Source of the DNA: Mesobacterium_A hydrothermale
Lineage (GTDB): Bacteria; Pseudomonadota; Alphaproteobacteria; Rhodobacterales; Rhodobacteraceae
Assembly: GCF_035818635.1 (NCBI RefSeq)
Contig: NZ_JAYLLH010000006.1
Location: forward strand, 1-64,000
Direction of reading: 5' to 3'
DNA: 64,000 nucleotides
The position numbers and the translations under genes were made by a program. Numbering within the stretch: the first letter of the stretch is position 1; each line of letters opens with the position of its first letter. Shown one piece after another: positions 35,147 to 43,320 of the stretch. A model generated the notes under the pieces. That model searched no databases. It was not told where the DNA came from and saw nothing but the letters and a program-made list of their open reading frames with translations.

Positions 35147-36454
35147 ATGAAGCGACTGGTCAAGGCGGTGGCAGCTTCGGCTGTCGCCCTGAGTATTGCG
35201 CATGGGGCGTCGGCCCAATCGACCTACGGTTGCGAGGACCTTGACGGGTTCCACAGCCTTCCCAGCGTCGAAGGCACCGAAGGTGTGTTCTACCGCGTCA
35301 ATCCCGAACTGAGGAATTTCCACCCGTTCTCGGACGAAACCGTCGAAGACGTGGCCCGGCTGGCCAGCGAACTGCAACAGTTCGGCACCACGCTGGTCTA
35401 TGTTCCGGTGCCGCCCAAGGCGATGGTGATGACGGAAAACCTGCCAAGGCGGGCCTATGACTACGGGTTCAACCCCGATCTGGCCGCAACGGTTTATGAC
35501 GACATGATCAAGCGCCTGCGCGACGCGGGCGTGGTGGTGGCGGATGCGCGCAAGGCCCTGAACCAGGGCAGCCGCGGCGTCGGCGCGCCCTATTTCAAGG
35601 CGGACTATCGCATCAACGCGCTGGGGGCGCAGCTGATCGCGCAATCGGTGGCCGAAGCGCTGGCCGGCACCACCCAGATGGCGGCGCCGATGGCCCGCGC
35701 GCCGATGCCCGTCATGGGCGGGGGCGAGGTCGAGCTTGACTCGGACATGCGCAACGTGTTGCAGCGCCATTGCCTGATCGACCTGCCCAAGGACATGGTC
35801 GCCACCTTCCAGACCCCGCAGATGCAGACGGCCAATGCGCCCGCCAGCGGCTTTGGCGGCTCTCTGGGGCCGCGCATCGCGCTGGTCGGTACGGAATATT
35901 CCGCCACCCCCGGTGTGAATTTCGCGGGGGCCTTGCAACAGGCCACCGGGATGAACGTCAGCCAATTGTCGATCCCCGGCGGCGGGGCCTATGGCGCGTT
36001 TACCGCCTATGTGACCAGCACCGAATTCCAGCAAAGTCGCCCGACGGTGATCGTCTGGGAAAACCCGGTCTACAATAACCTTGCGCAGTTCGGCGATCAG
36101 CCGATGCGGGAAATCATCGCCGCCTCGGGCAGCGGGTGCCGCATCCCGTTGATGATTCAGGCCGGGCTCCAGGACAACACCGCCCGCGCCGAACTGGCCG
36201 GGCTTGATCCCAACGTGGCCTACACGCTTTACCTTGATACCGACGGCACCGCCGCGGGCGAAGCGCGCTTTACCTTCCATTCGGCGCAGGGATTCAAGCG
36301 GACCAAGACGGTAACCCGCGCCGACACGGCGGGGCGCACGGGTCGGTTCTTCATGCCGCTGTCGGGTCTCTGGGCCGATGGCGCGCGCTTCGTCGATATC
36401 GAACTTGACCAACCCTTCAACGGCACCCCGCGTCTTGCCGCGTGTTTCTACTGA
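35147..36454 (+). CDS. algX: AlgX-like SGNH-fold protein with lost catalytic residues
   Basis: A 435-residue periplasmic protein (signal peptide ending ASA near 24). It matches the AlgX/AlgJ family in VFYRVNPELRNF, LVYVPVPPKAMV, YFKADYRINALGAQLIA, IALVGTEYSATPGVNFAGALQQ and IVWENP, with a carbohydrate-binding-like C-terminus. AlgX O-acetylates mannuronate with a D-x-H and Ser triad (D174, H176, S269 in P. aeruginosa). Here the D-x-H is D153-Y-R155 and the nucleophile position of GTSxS is E250. Spacing is kept, so alignment is secure and acetyltransfer is unlikely. The ATG at 35147 is preferred over an upstream TTG because it gives the signal peptide. Confidence 0.78.
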   Translation: MKRLVKAVAASAVALSIAHGASAQSTYGCEDLDGFHSLPSVEGTEGVFYRVNPELRNFHPFSDETVEDVARLASELQQFGTTLVYVPVPPKAMVMTENLPRRAYDYGFNPDLAATVYDDMIKRLRDAGVVVADARKALNQGSRGVGAPYFKADYRINALGAQLIAQSVAEALAGTTQMAAPMARAPMPVMGGGEVELDSDMRNVLQRHCLIDLPKDMVATFQTPQMQTANAPASGFGGSLGPRIALVGTEYSATPGVNFAGALQQATGMNVSQLSIPGGGAYGAFTAYVTSTEFQQSRPTVIVWENPVYNNLAQFGDQPMREIIAASGSGCRIPLMIQAGLQDNTARAELAGLDPNVAYTLYLDTDGTAAGEARFTFHSAQGFKRTKTVTRADTAGRTGRFFMPLSGLWADGARFVDIELDQPFNGTPRLAACFY

Positions 36455-36465
36455 GGAGTGGACAG

Positions 36466-39210
36466 ATGAAACGGACCCTTGCTTCACTGATCGCCACCTC
36501 GCTGCTGGCAACGCTGGGCACTGTCACGACGGCCCCGGCAAAGACGCTGGACCTTGCGTTCATGCCACCTGCCATCGAGGCTCGGAACATCTGTTCCCCG
36601 ACCCGCGACCCGAAAGAAGACGACCTGACCATCGGCCAAAGCACCGATGAACTGACCAACACACAGCGGATTCGCTTCCTGCGTCGCGACATCACCCGCC
36701 TGCAAGCGCAGGATCCGGTGAAATGGTTCGACTTCATCAACGCGCTGATCACCCGCCGCGCCCAGTTCGATGCCGAATTCGCCGGGATCGAGGAACTGAT
36801 CGCCCGGATCACCCTGCACATCGACGCCCACAAGTTCGAAGAGCTGAAATCGACCGGCCTGATCCAGCGCCTGCGTCAGCGCGAGGTCGAGATGAGCTCG
36901 AACCAGCGCCTGATCCTTGCGCAGTACTACCTGAACGGCATCGGTACTGCGCCCGACATCGACTATGCCAAGCAACTGATCACCGACGCGGCCTATGCGG
37001 GCAATCCCAACGCACTGCTGTCGATTGCCCGGTTCGAACTGGACGGCAGCCCGGTCACTGGCTGGGATGCGCCGCTGGATCTGACCGTGACCATGGCCTT
37101 TGGCGGCCTGCTGGGCCGGATGAACGAAAATGTCTGCGGCCGCGCCGAACGCATCGCGCGGGAATACCTGAACGGCGACGTGGTCAGCCGCAACTATGAC
37201 GTGGCCTATGCCTGGTACAAGTTCTCGGCCGATCTGGGCGGCGCCGAAGGTGCGTGGCGGCTGGTGGAATTCCACCTGAACGCCAACGCGGCGGTCAAGG
37301 ACAACAAGGAAATGCTGCACTACCTGCAGTTGGCCGTCGAACGCGGGATCACCGTCGACGACACGCAGATGGCGCAGATCAAGACCGCCGGCAACGTGTC
37401 CGAGGAAGAACTGCGCAAGATCCTTGGCTACAACTATTCCGAAGACACAGGCCGCAATCGTCCGTCGATTTCGCCGCTGCTGGAACTGTCGGTCAACATC
37501 GACGGCGATCAGGCAACCGCCTTCAGCCCCTATATCGAATACCTCAAGGAACTGTCGCTGCTGCCCGAAGCGCCGGGCTGGATCTTCACCACCCTGGGCA
37601 AAGAGGTTCTGACCCGTCGCGGTCGCTGGGCCGGCGAGGCAGAGGCGATCCAATACCTTGAAATCGCGGCCGAGCGTCAGGACGCCGAGGGCATGCAGTT
37701 GCTTGCAAAGCTTCTGACCCGCTATCGCGACGATCCTGCACAGGTCGACCGCGTCATCGCTCTGCTGACCGAGGCGGTTGAACGCCACGGGCTGATGGAC
37801 GCGATGAACGATCTCGACGGGCTCTATCGCTGCAAGGTGAACGATGCCCCGCGCCTGCGCGAAGCCAACGCCTGGCGCCGCGCCTATCGCGCGACAGAGG
37901 ACGAGATCTTCGTGGTTTCGGCCACCGACCTGCTGGTTCTGGACGAATTCAAGGAGCCGCGCCATATCGCCAAGGTCCAAAGCCAGGCGCTGGAAAACCG
38001 CACCCAGTCGATTGCCGATTTCGCCGAACTGGTGCAGGTCGACCCGATGGCCCCCGACAGCATGAAACGGCTGTGGGCGTCCCGGCTCGACCGGTCTGAC
38101 CAGGCGCTTGAATCCTTTGCCGAACTGGAATTCGAACTGGCCACCAACCCGACCGAACGCAAGCTGGCTGTGGAACTGTTCCGTCGCATTTACCTCAACA
38201 ACGGGGTGACCACGGCGCTTGACCTGGCGATTGCTCTGGTGGAACACAATGCCCGCGACCAGCAGACCGCCGATGAGGTCATCGAGCTTCTGACCAAGGC
38301 GTCGAACCGGGGGGAAGGGGCCGCGATCCGCCTGCTCTCGCGCGTGCGCGCACAGGAAGGCCGCGACCCGATCGAAACCTTCCAGGAATTCGAACAGGAA
38401 ATCGAAGAGCGTGGTGACTTCCTCGCCATGATGTTCGCGGTGCCCTACCTGACCCACGACCGGCTGGATGACTACATCGACCGCGCGGTGTCGGAAATGG
38501 TCTGCGGCACCAAGGACGTGGATGAAATCGGGGATGCCTACGCCATCTGGCAAGATGCCCAGATGAGCTATCATTGGCGCAACATCGGCCTGAACTTCCT
38601 GCATGGCCACGTGCTGTCCAAGCTGCGGATTTCCGATCCGCAGATGGAACAGTGGCGCAAGGACAAGGCGCCCGACGAACGCCAGGTGATGGAACGCGTG
38701 CTGGCCGAAGGCAAGACCGACGCCCACCGCCAGCTGTTCATGCTGACCGCCAACCCCGATCTGGAAACCTATGACCCCGACGCCGCCGCAGGCCACCTGT
38801 TTGCGCTGCTGGGCCGGGGCACCCCGGGTGACGAGATGTGGGCGCTGGCCAGCTATCGCACCGCCGATGACGATCTGAAGAAAGCCATCGAATCCCGGTT
38901 CGACGTCGGCAGCCTTTATGTCCGCGCCATCGAGAACGGCAGCGTCGAAGCAAAGTACGAGTACGGCATGGTTCTGCGGGATGCCGCGCGTGAACCCCGT
39001 GATCTGGCGAATTCGGCCCGCTGGCTGAAAGAGGCGGCCGAAAACGGCTACGTCAAGGCGATGACCGAATACGGCTATGCCCTGGCCTACGGGATCGGCG
39101 TGCCCCGCAACATTCGCGAAGCAACGTCCTGGCTCGACCAGGCGTCGCGCGGCGGCGATGACCGGGCGGCGAACCTGGCCAACCTGATCCGGATTGGAGC
39201 TGGTCAATGA
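36466..39210 (+). CDS. Large Sel1-repeat secreted protein, AlgK-like
   Basis: A 914-residue secreted protein (signal peptide ending APA near 24, no lipobox). Sel1/TPR-like repeats are clearest at both ends: LILAQYYLNGIGTAPDIDYA, REYLNGDVVSRNYDVAYAWY near the N-terminus, and TEYGYALAYGIGVPRNIREA at the C-terminus, with helical repeats between. AlgK of Pseudomonas (about 475 residues, lipoprotein) has the same repeat type and links the porin AlgE to AlgX. This protein is twice as long and not lipidated, so it may span more of the periplasm. The start follows gaggag at 36453. Its stop overlaps the algL-like start. Confidence 0.72.
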   Translation: MKRTLASLIATSLLATLGTVTTAPAKTLDLAFMPPAIEARNICSPTRDPKEDDLTIGQSTDELTNTQRIRFLRRDITRLQAQDPVKWFDFINALITRRAQFDAEFAGIEELIARITLHIDAHKFEELKSTGLIQRLRQREVEMSSNQRLILAQYYLNGIGTAPDIDYAKQLITDAAYAGNPNALLSIARFELDGSPVTGWDAPLDLTVTMAFGGLLGRMNENVCGRAERIAREYLNGDVVSRNYDVAYAWYKFSADLGGAEGAWRLVEFHLNANAAVKDNKEMLHYLQLAVERGITVDDTQMAQIKTAGNVSEEELRKILGYNYSEDTGRNRPSISPLLELSVNIDGDQATAFSPYIEYLKELSLLPEAPGWIFTTLGKEVLTRRGRWAGEAEAIQYLEIAAERQDAEGMQLLAKLLTRYRDDPAQVDRVIALLTEAVERHGLMDAMNDLDGLYRCKVNDAPRLREANAWRRAYRATEDEIFVVSATDLLVLDEFKEPRHIAKVQSQALENRTQSIADFAELVQVDPMAPDSMKRLWASRLDRSDQALESFAELEFELATNPTERKLAVELFRRIYLNNGVTTALDLAIALVEHNARDQQTADEVIELLTKASNRGEGAAIRLLSRVRAQEGRDPIETFQEFEQEIEERGDFLAMMFAVPYLTHDRLDDYIDRAVSEMVCGTKDVDEIGDAYAIWQDAQMSYHWRNIGLNFLHGHVLSKLRISDPQMEQWRKDKAPDERQVMERVLAEGKTDAHRQLFMLTANPDLETYDPDAAAGHLFALLGRGTPGDEMWALASYRTADDDLKKAIESRFDVGSLYVRAIENGSVEAKYEYGMVLRDAAREPRDLANSARWLKEAAENGYVKAMTEYGYALAYGIGVPRNIREATSWLDQASRGGDDRAANLANLIRIGAGQ

Positions 39211-40256
39211 CCCTGAAAACCCTGCGCAGCGCCGCCCTTGCGGCGTTCGTATCCATAACCCCTTTCGTTCTGCCGACCACGGCCGCAGCCTTTGGCGCGG
39301 CCGCCTGCGATGCCGCGCCGCCGCCGGTGATGACTCTGGCCTATGGCAGCCGCTATGCCACCGACAGCGCCAACCGCTCGCAGATCGACAAGCAAAGCAA
39401 CGAAGAGGTCAACGCCGCACTTCAGCCGGTGGATGATTTTCTGCGCGACCTGACATCACTGGCAAACGAAGTCGCCAAGCCCGGCGTCGATGCCGCGGCG
39501 ATTTCCGAATGCGCCCTGTCGCAGATCGCGGTCTGGGCCGATGCCAACGCGCTGGCCAATCTTGAATCGCGCAACGCGCGGCTGACGATCGGCTCGCGTC
39601 TTGCGGGCTTTGGCTTCGTGCTGCTGCAAACCACCCCGCACGTCAAGGACGCCCGCTACATGCAGCGGATCGCGCCCTGGCTGGAAGGGCTGATGCTGGA
39701 CCAGATGGTTTTCTGGGAAGAAGAGGCCCCAGACGGTGCGCGCCGTGGCAACCTGCGCGCCTGGGCGGCGCTGGCCGGGGCCACCATCGGCACCGTGATC
39801 GACGATCCCGTGGTGCGCGGCTGGTCGGCGTGGTCGTCGTCCTATGTGATCTGTACCGCAAACCCCGATGGGTCCCTGCCGCAGGAAATGACCCGCGGGA
39901 AATACGCGCTGCACTACCAGTTGCACGCGATTGCGCCGCTGACCGTGTCCGCCGCGCTGCTGTCGCGGCGCGGGATCGACCTGACCGCGCGTTGCGATCA
40001 CGCGCTCAGCCGGATCGTGAATTTCGCGGTGAACGACCTCAAGGACGGCATGGCCACCCAGGCCATCACCGGCCAGCGTCAAAGCCTGTTCGACGGCACC
40101 GACCAACTGGAAAGCTTCCAACTGGCCTGGCTCGAAGCCTATCTTTCGATCCATTACGACCCGTCGCTGATCGGCCTTGCCGACAGCTATCGCCCGCTGA
40201 ACTATTCCAAGCTGGGCGGCGACCAGACCGCGATCTGGCAGCAGATGCAGTGGTGA
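39207..40256 (+). CDS. algL: AlgL-like (PL5) protein with altered active site
   Basis: A 349-residue periplasmic protein with a signal peptide (cleavage near AAAFG). It has the alpha/alpha-barrel blocks of PL5 alginate lyase: CALSQIAVWADANALANL, RLAGFGFVLLQ, APWLEGLMLDQMVFW, TRGKYALHYQLHAIAPLTVSA and the end block YSKLGGDQTAIW. In P. aeruginosa AlgL, N201, H202, R249 and Y256 act in catalysis. Here the equivalents, at a constant offset of 19, are N182, L183, R230 and Y237, so only the His is lost. Lysis would be weak or absent. It is the last gene of the operon and is followed by a strong terminator. Confidence 0.8.
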   Translation: MTLKTLRSAALAAFVSITPFVLPTTAAAFGAAACDAAPPPVMTLAYGSRYATDSANRSQIDKQSNEEVNAALQPVDDFLRDLTSLANEVAKPGVDAAAISECALSQIAVWADANALANLESRNARLTIGSRLAGFGFVLLQTTPHVKDARYMQRIAPWLEGLMLDQMVFWEEEAPDGARRGNLRAWAALAGATIGTVIDDPVVRGWSAWSSSYVICTANPDGSLPQEMTRGKYALHYQLHAIAPLTVSAALLSRRGIDLTARCDHALSRIVNFAVNDLKDGMATQAITGQRQSLFDGTDQLESFQLAWLEAYLSIHYDPSLIGLADSYRPLNYSKLGGDQTAIWQQMQW

Positions 40257-40304
40257 CTCCGCTTGAAACCCGGTCCCGGGGCTGACCCGGACGCCCGCCA
40301 TCAA

Positions 40305-40335
40305 AGACCCCGGACCACCCGTCCGGGGTCTTTTT
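40305..40335 (+). terminator. Terminator of the alginate-type operon
   Basis: A perfect 11-bp stem (agaccccggac / gtccggggtct, loop caccc) runs into a TTTTT tract, 48 bases after the algL-like stop. Confidence 0.92.
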
Positions 40336-40424
40336 AGGTTTTTCATCCGGTCATCCCCGTGTTTAACTGCGCCATCCGACGAGGGCGGCGGTACGACCGC
40401 CCGTCGAAAACAGGGAGCCACCCA

Positions 40425-41348
40425 ATGAACCTCAAGCAAACCCTATCCGTTCTGGCCCTGACCGCTGTTGCGGCCCCGGCCTTCGCGAATTGCGACAGTG
40501 TCACCTTCTCTGATGTCGGCTGGACCGACATCACCGCCACCACCGCGGCCACGACCACCGTTCTGAACGCGCTCGGCTATGAAACCGACGTCAAGGTGCT
40601 GTCGGTGCCGGTCACCTATGTCTCGCTCGCCAAGGGCGATGTGGACGTGTTCCTGGGCAACTGGATGCCGACGATGGAAGGCGACATCGCCCCCTACCGC
40701 GAGGCTGGCACCGTCGACACCGTCCGCGCCAACCTTTACGGTGCGAAATACACGCTGGCCACCAACGCCGCGGGCGCCGCGCTGGGCATCACCGATTTTG
40801 CCAACATCGCCGCGCAGTCCGATGCGCTGGATGGCAAGATCTACGGGATCGAGCCCGGCAACGACGGCAACCGCCTGATCCAGGACATGATCGACAGCGA
40901 CGCCTTCGACCTGAAGGGCTTCGAAGTGGTCGAAAGCTCCGAACAGGGGATGCTGGCCCAGGTCGACCGCGCCAGCCGTCGCGACGAACCCGTCGTGTTC
41001 CTGGGCTGGGAACCGCACCCGATGAACGCCAATTTCGACCTGACCTACCTGACCGGCGGCGACGATTACTTTGGCCCCGATCTGGGTGGCGCCACGGTCT
41101 ATACCAACACCAGCGCCGGCTATGTCGAGGCCTGCCCGAACGTGGGCAAGCTGCTGACCAATCTTGAATTCACGCTGGCCATGGAAAACGAGATCATGGG
41201 CGCCATCCTGAACGACGGCGAAGACCCGAACGATGCCGCCGCCGCCTGGCTCAAGGCCAACATGTCGGTGCTGGACGGCTGGCTGGACGGTGTGACCACC
41301 AAGGACGGTGGCGATGCGATGGCCGCCGTCAAGGCTGCCCTGAACTAA
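40425..41348 (+). CDS. choX: Choline ABC transporter substrate-binding protein
   Basis: The 307-residue periplasmic choline receptor of the OpuAC/ProX class. The start at 40425 gives a signal peptide (LKQTLSVLALTAVAAPAFA) and follows a ggagcc ribosome-binding site. The aromatic cage residues known from Sinorhizobium ChoX can be placed in DVGWTDI, LGNWMPTME, LYGAKYTLA and FLGWEPHPMN. It is the first of three genes choXWV. A hairpin and a small tandem repeat lie between it and choW. Betaine binding is a less likely alternative because the cage layout is that of ChoX. Confidence 0.9.
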   Translation: MNLKQTLSVLALTAVAAPAFANCDSVTFSDVGWTDITATTAATTTVLNALGYETDVKVLSVPVTYVSLAKGDVDVFLGNWMPTMEGDIAPYREAGTVDTVRANLYGAKYTLATNAAGAALGITDFANIAAQSDALDGKIYGIEPGNDGNRLIQDMIDSDAFDLKGFEVVESSEQGMLAQVDRASRRDEPVVFLGWEPHPMNANFDLTYLTGGDDYFGPDLGGATVYTNTSAGYVEACPNVGKLLTNLEFTLAMENEIMGAILNDGEDPNDAAAAWLKANMSVLDGWLDGVTTKDGGDAMAAVKAALN

Positions 41349-41357
41349 GCGAACCAA

Positions 41358-41380
41358 GGCCCCGGGCGTGTCCCGGGGCC
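41358..41380 (+). promoter_or_regulatory. Intra-operon hairpin after choX
   Basis: A perfect 9-bp stem (ggccccggg / cccggggcc, loop cgtgt) starts nine bases after the choX stop and is followed only by gtttcc, so it is at best a partial terminator. It probably enriches the choX part of the message. Confidence 0.6.
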
Positions 41381-41402
41381 GTTTCCTGTCCGCATCGCGT
41401 AT

Positions 41403-41435
41403 GCATGGAATGTGCATAGGATGTGCATGGACTGT
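41403..41435 (+). repeat. Three-copy 11-bp tandem repeat between choX and choW
   Basis: Three head-to-tail copies, gcatggaatgt, gcataggatgt and gcatggactgt, lie between the choX hairpin and the choW start. The copies differ at one to three positions. The 11-bp period is close to one helical turn, so a protein could bind all copies on one face. It could also be slippage without function. Confidence 0.7.
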
Positions 41436-41464
41436 GCCCCGGCGTTTTCGCCGGGAAAAGGGGC

Positions 41465-42301
41465 ATGACGATGGACTGGCTGACCGACAGCAAGATCCCC
41501 GTGGGCAAGACCGCGCGGCTGGTTTTCGACTGGCTGCAAGACCACGGGCGGTGGTTTTTCGACGGGCTTGCCGTCTTCATGGAAAACCTGATCGACGCGA
41601 TCCTCTGGGTTCTGGAATATCCGCATCCCCTTGTGATGACAGCAATTTTTGTTGCAATCGCCTGGGTTTTGCAGCGCAGCTGGAAAACCGCCGCGCTGAC
41701 CGCGGCCGGGTTTTTGTTCATCATCAACCAAGGCTATTGGGAAGAAACGCTGGAAAGCCTGACGCTGGTGCTGGCGTCTTGCGTGGTCTGTATGGGCGTG
41801 GGTGTCCCCATCGGGATCGCCGCCGCCCACCGCCCCCGGCTCTTCTCGGCCATGCGTCCGGTTCTGGACCTGATGCAGACGCTGCCTGCCTTCGTCTATC
41901 TTATTCCCGCTATTGTGTTTTTTGGCATTGGCATGGTGCCCGGCCTGCTTGCCACCGTGATCTTCGTGATCCCCGCGCCGATCCGCCTGACCCATCTTGG
42001 GGTCAGCTCTACCCCCCTGCCATTGCTGGAAGCGGCGCGGGCCTTTGGCGCCACGCCACAGCAGACCTTGTGGAAGGTTGAACTGCCCTACGCCATGCCG
42101 CAGATCATGGCCGGGCTGAACCAGACGATCATGCTGTCGCTGTCGATGGTGGTGATTGCCGCGCTGGTCGGGGCCGATGGCCTTGGCGTACCGGTCGTTC
42201 GGGCCCTTAACCAGGTGAACACCGCTTTGGGGTTTGAATCCGGTTTCGTGATCGTTGTCCTTGCGATCATCCTGGACCGCATGTTGAGGGTCGGCAAATG
42301 A
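41465..42301 (+). CDS. choW: Choline ABC transporter permease
   Basis: A 278-residue inner-membrane permease of the OpuAB/ProW type. A soluble N-terminus (MTMDWLTDSKIPVGKTARLV) is followed by about six helices and the EAA-type loop LEAARAFGATPQQTLWKVELP. The ATG at 41465 is preferred for its aaaagggg ribosome-binding site; a longer frame begins inside the 11-bp repeats. Its stop overlaps the choV start by four bases (ATGA). It forms the channel with ChoX and ChoV. Confidence 0.9.
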   Translation: MTMDWLTDSKIPVGKTARLVFDWLQDHGRWFFDGLAVFMENLIDAILWVLEYPHPLVMTAIFVAIAWVLQRSWKTAALTAAGFLFIINQGYWEETLESLTLVLASCVVCMGVGVPIGIAAAHRPRLFSAMRPVLDLMQTLPAFVYLIPAIVFFGIGMVPGLLATVIFVIPAPIRLTHLGVSSTPLPLLEAARAFGATPQQTLWKVELPYAMPQIMAGLNQTIMLSLSMVVIAALVGADGLGVPVVRALNQVNTALGFESGFVIVVLAIILDRMLRVGK

Positions 42302-43320
42302 GCATCGCGGTCGAGATCGACAACGTCAGCATCGTCTTCGGCGATCACCCTGATAAAGCCTTGCCGCTGATGGATGCCGGGCAGGACCGGGCGGACATCC
42401 AGCGCGAAACCGATCAGGTTCTGGGCGTGCACGATTGTTCGCTGACCGTGGAAACCGGTGAAATCGTCGTGCTGATGGGCTTGTCCGGGTCCGGCAAATC
42501 GACCCTGTTGCGGGCCGTCAACGGGCTTAATCCGGTGACGCGCGGCGCGGTGCGGGTCAACGACGGGGCTGCAATGGTCGATATCAGCAAGGCCAGAGGG
42601 GCCGAGCTGCGCCGTATGCGGCAAAGCCGCGTGTCCATGGTGTTCCAGCAATTCGGCCTGCTGCCTTGGCGCACGGTGCGTGACAACGTTGGCCTTGGGC
42701 TGGAACTGGGCGGACTGTCGGCCAAGGCGCGTCGCGAACAGGTGGATCGCCAGCTGGCGCTTGTGGGTCTGTCTGATTGGGCCGAGCGCAAGGTGGGTGA
42801 ACTGTCGGGCGGTATGCAACAGCGCGTCGGCCTTGCCCGCGCCTTTGCGACAGAGGCGCCGCTGCTGCTGATGGATGAACCGTTCTCGGCGCTTGATCCG
42901 CTGATCCGCACCCGGTTGCAGGACGAACTTCTGCACCTTCAGGAAACCTTGAAACGGACGATCCTGTTTGTCAGCCACGATCTGGACGAGGCATTCAAGA
43001 TCGGTCAGCGCATCGCCATCATGGAAGGCGGCCGGATCGTGCAATGCGGCACGCCGAGAGAGATCTTCAAGGCGCCTGCAAACGACTATGTATCTGATTT
43101 TGTTGCAAATATGAACCCTTTGGGCGTCTTGCGTGCGCATGACGTCATGGACCCCGCCGGGGGCGAAACCCCGATCCGCGTCGGGGCAGAAGACGATATT
43201 CGCAGCGTCATGGCCCGACTGGACGAAACCCCCGTCGTGGGTGTTGTGCGCGATGGCGCCGTGGTTGGCCAGATCACTCGCGACGCCGTTCTGCGCCGGT
43301 TGCTGGACCCGCGCGGCTGA
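42298..43320 (+). CDS. choV: Choline ABC transporter ATP-binding protein
   Basis: A 340-residue ATPase of the OpuAA/ProV type. It has Walker A GLSGSGKST (61-69), signature ELSGGMQQRVGLARA, Walker B LLLMDEPFSALDPL and a C-terminal CBS-like part (VGAEDDIRSVMARL, VVGVVRDGAVVGQITRD) that may gate transport by ionic strength. The N-terminal insert with VFGDHPDKALPLMDAG is typical for the choline subfamily. It converges directly on the peroxidase gene with no gap. Confidence 0.92.
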   Translation: MSIAVEIDNVSIVFGDHPDKALPLMDAGQDRADIQRETDQVLGVHDCSLTVETGEIVVLMGLSGSGKSTLLRAVNGLNPVTRGAVRVNDGAAMVDISKARGAELRRMRQSRVSMVFQQFGLLPWRTVRDNVGLGLELGGLSAKARREQVDRQLALVGLSDWAERKVGELSGGMQQRVGLARAFATEAPLLLMDEPFSALDPLIRTRLQDELLHLQETLKRTILFVSHDLDEAFKIGQRIAIMEGGRIVQCGTPREIFKAPANDYVSDFVANMNPLGVLRAHDVMDPAGGETPIRVGAEDDIRSVMARLDETPVVGVVRDGAVVGQITRDAVLRRLLDPRG

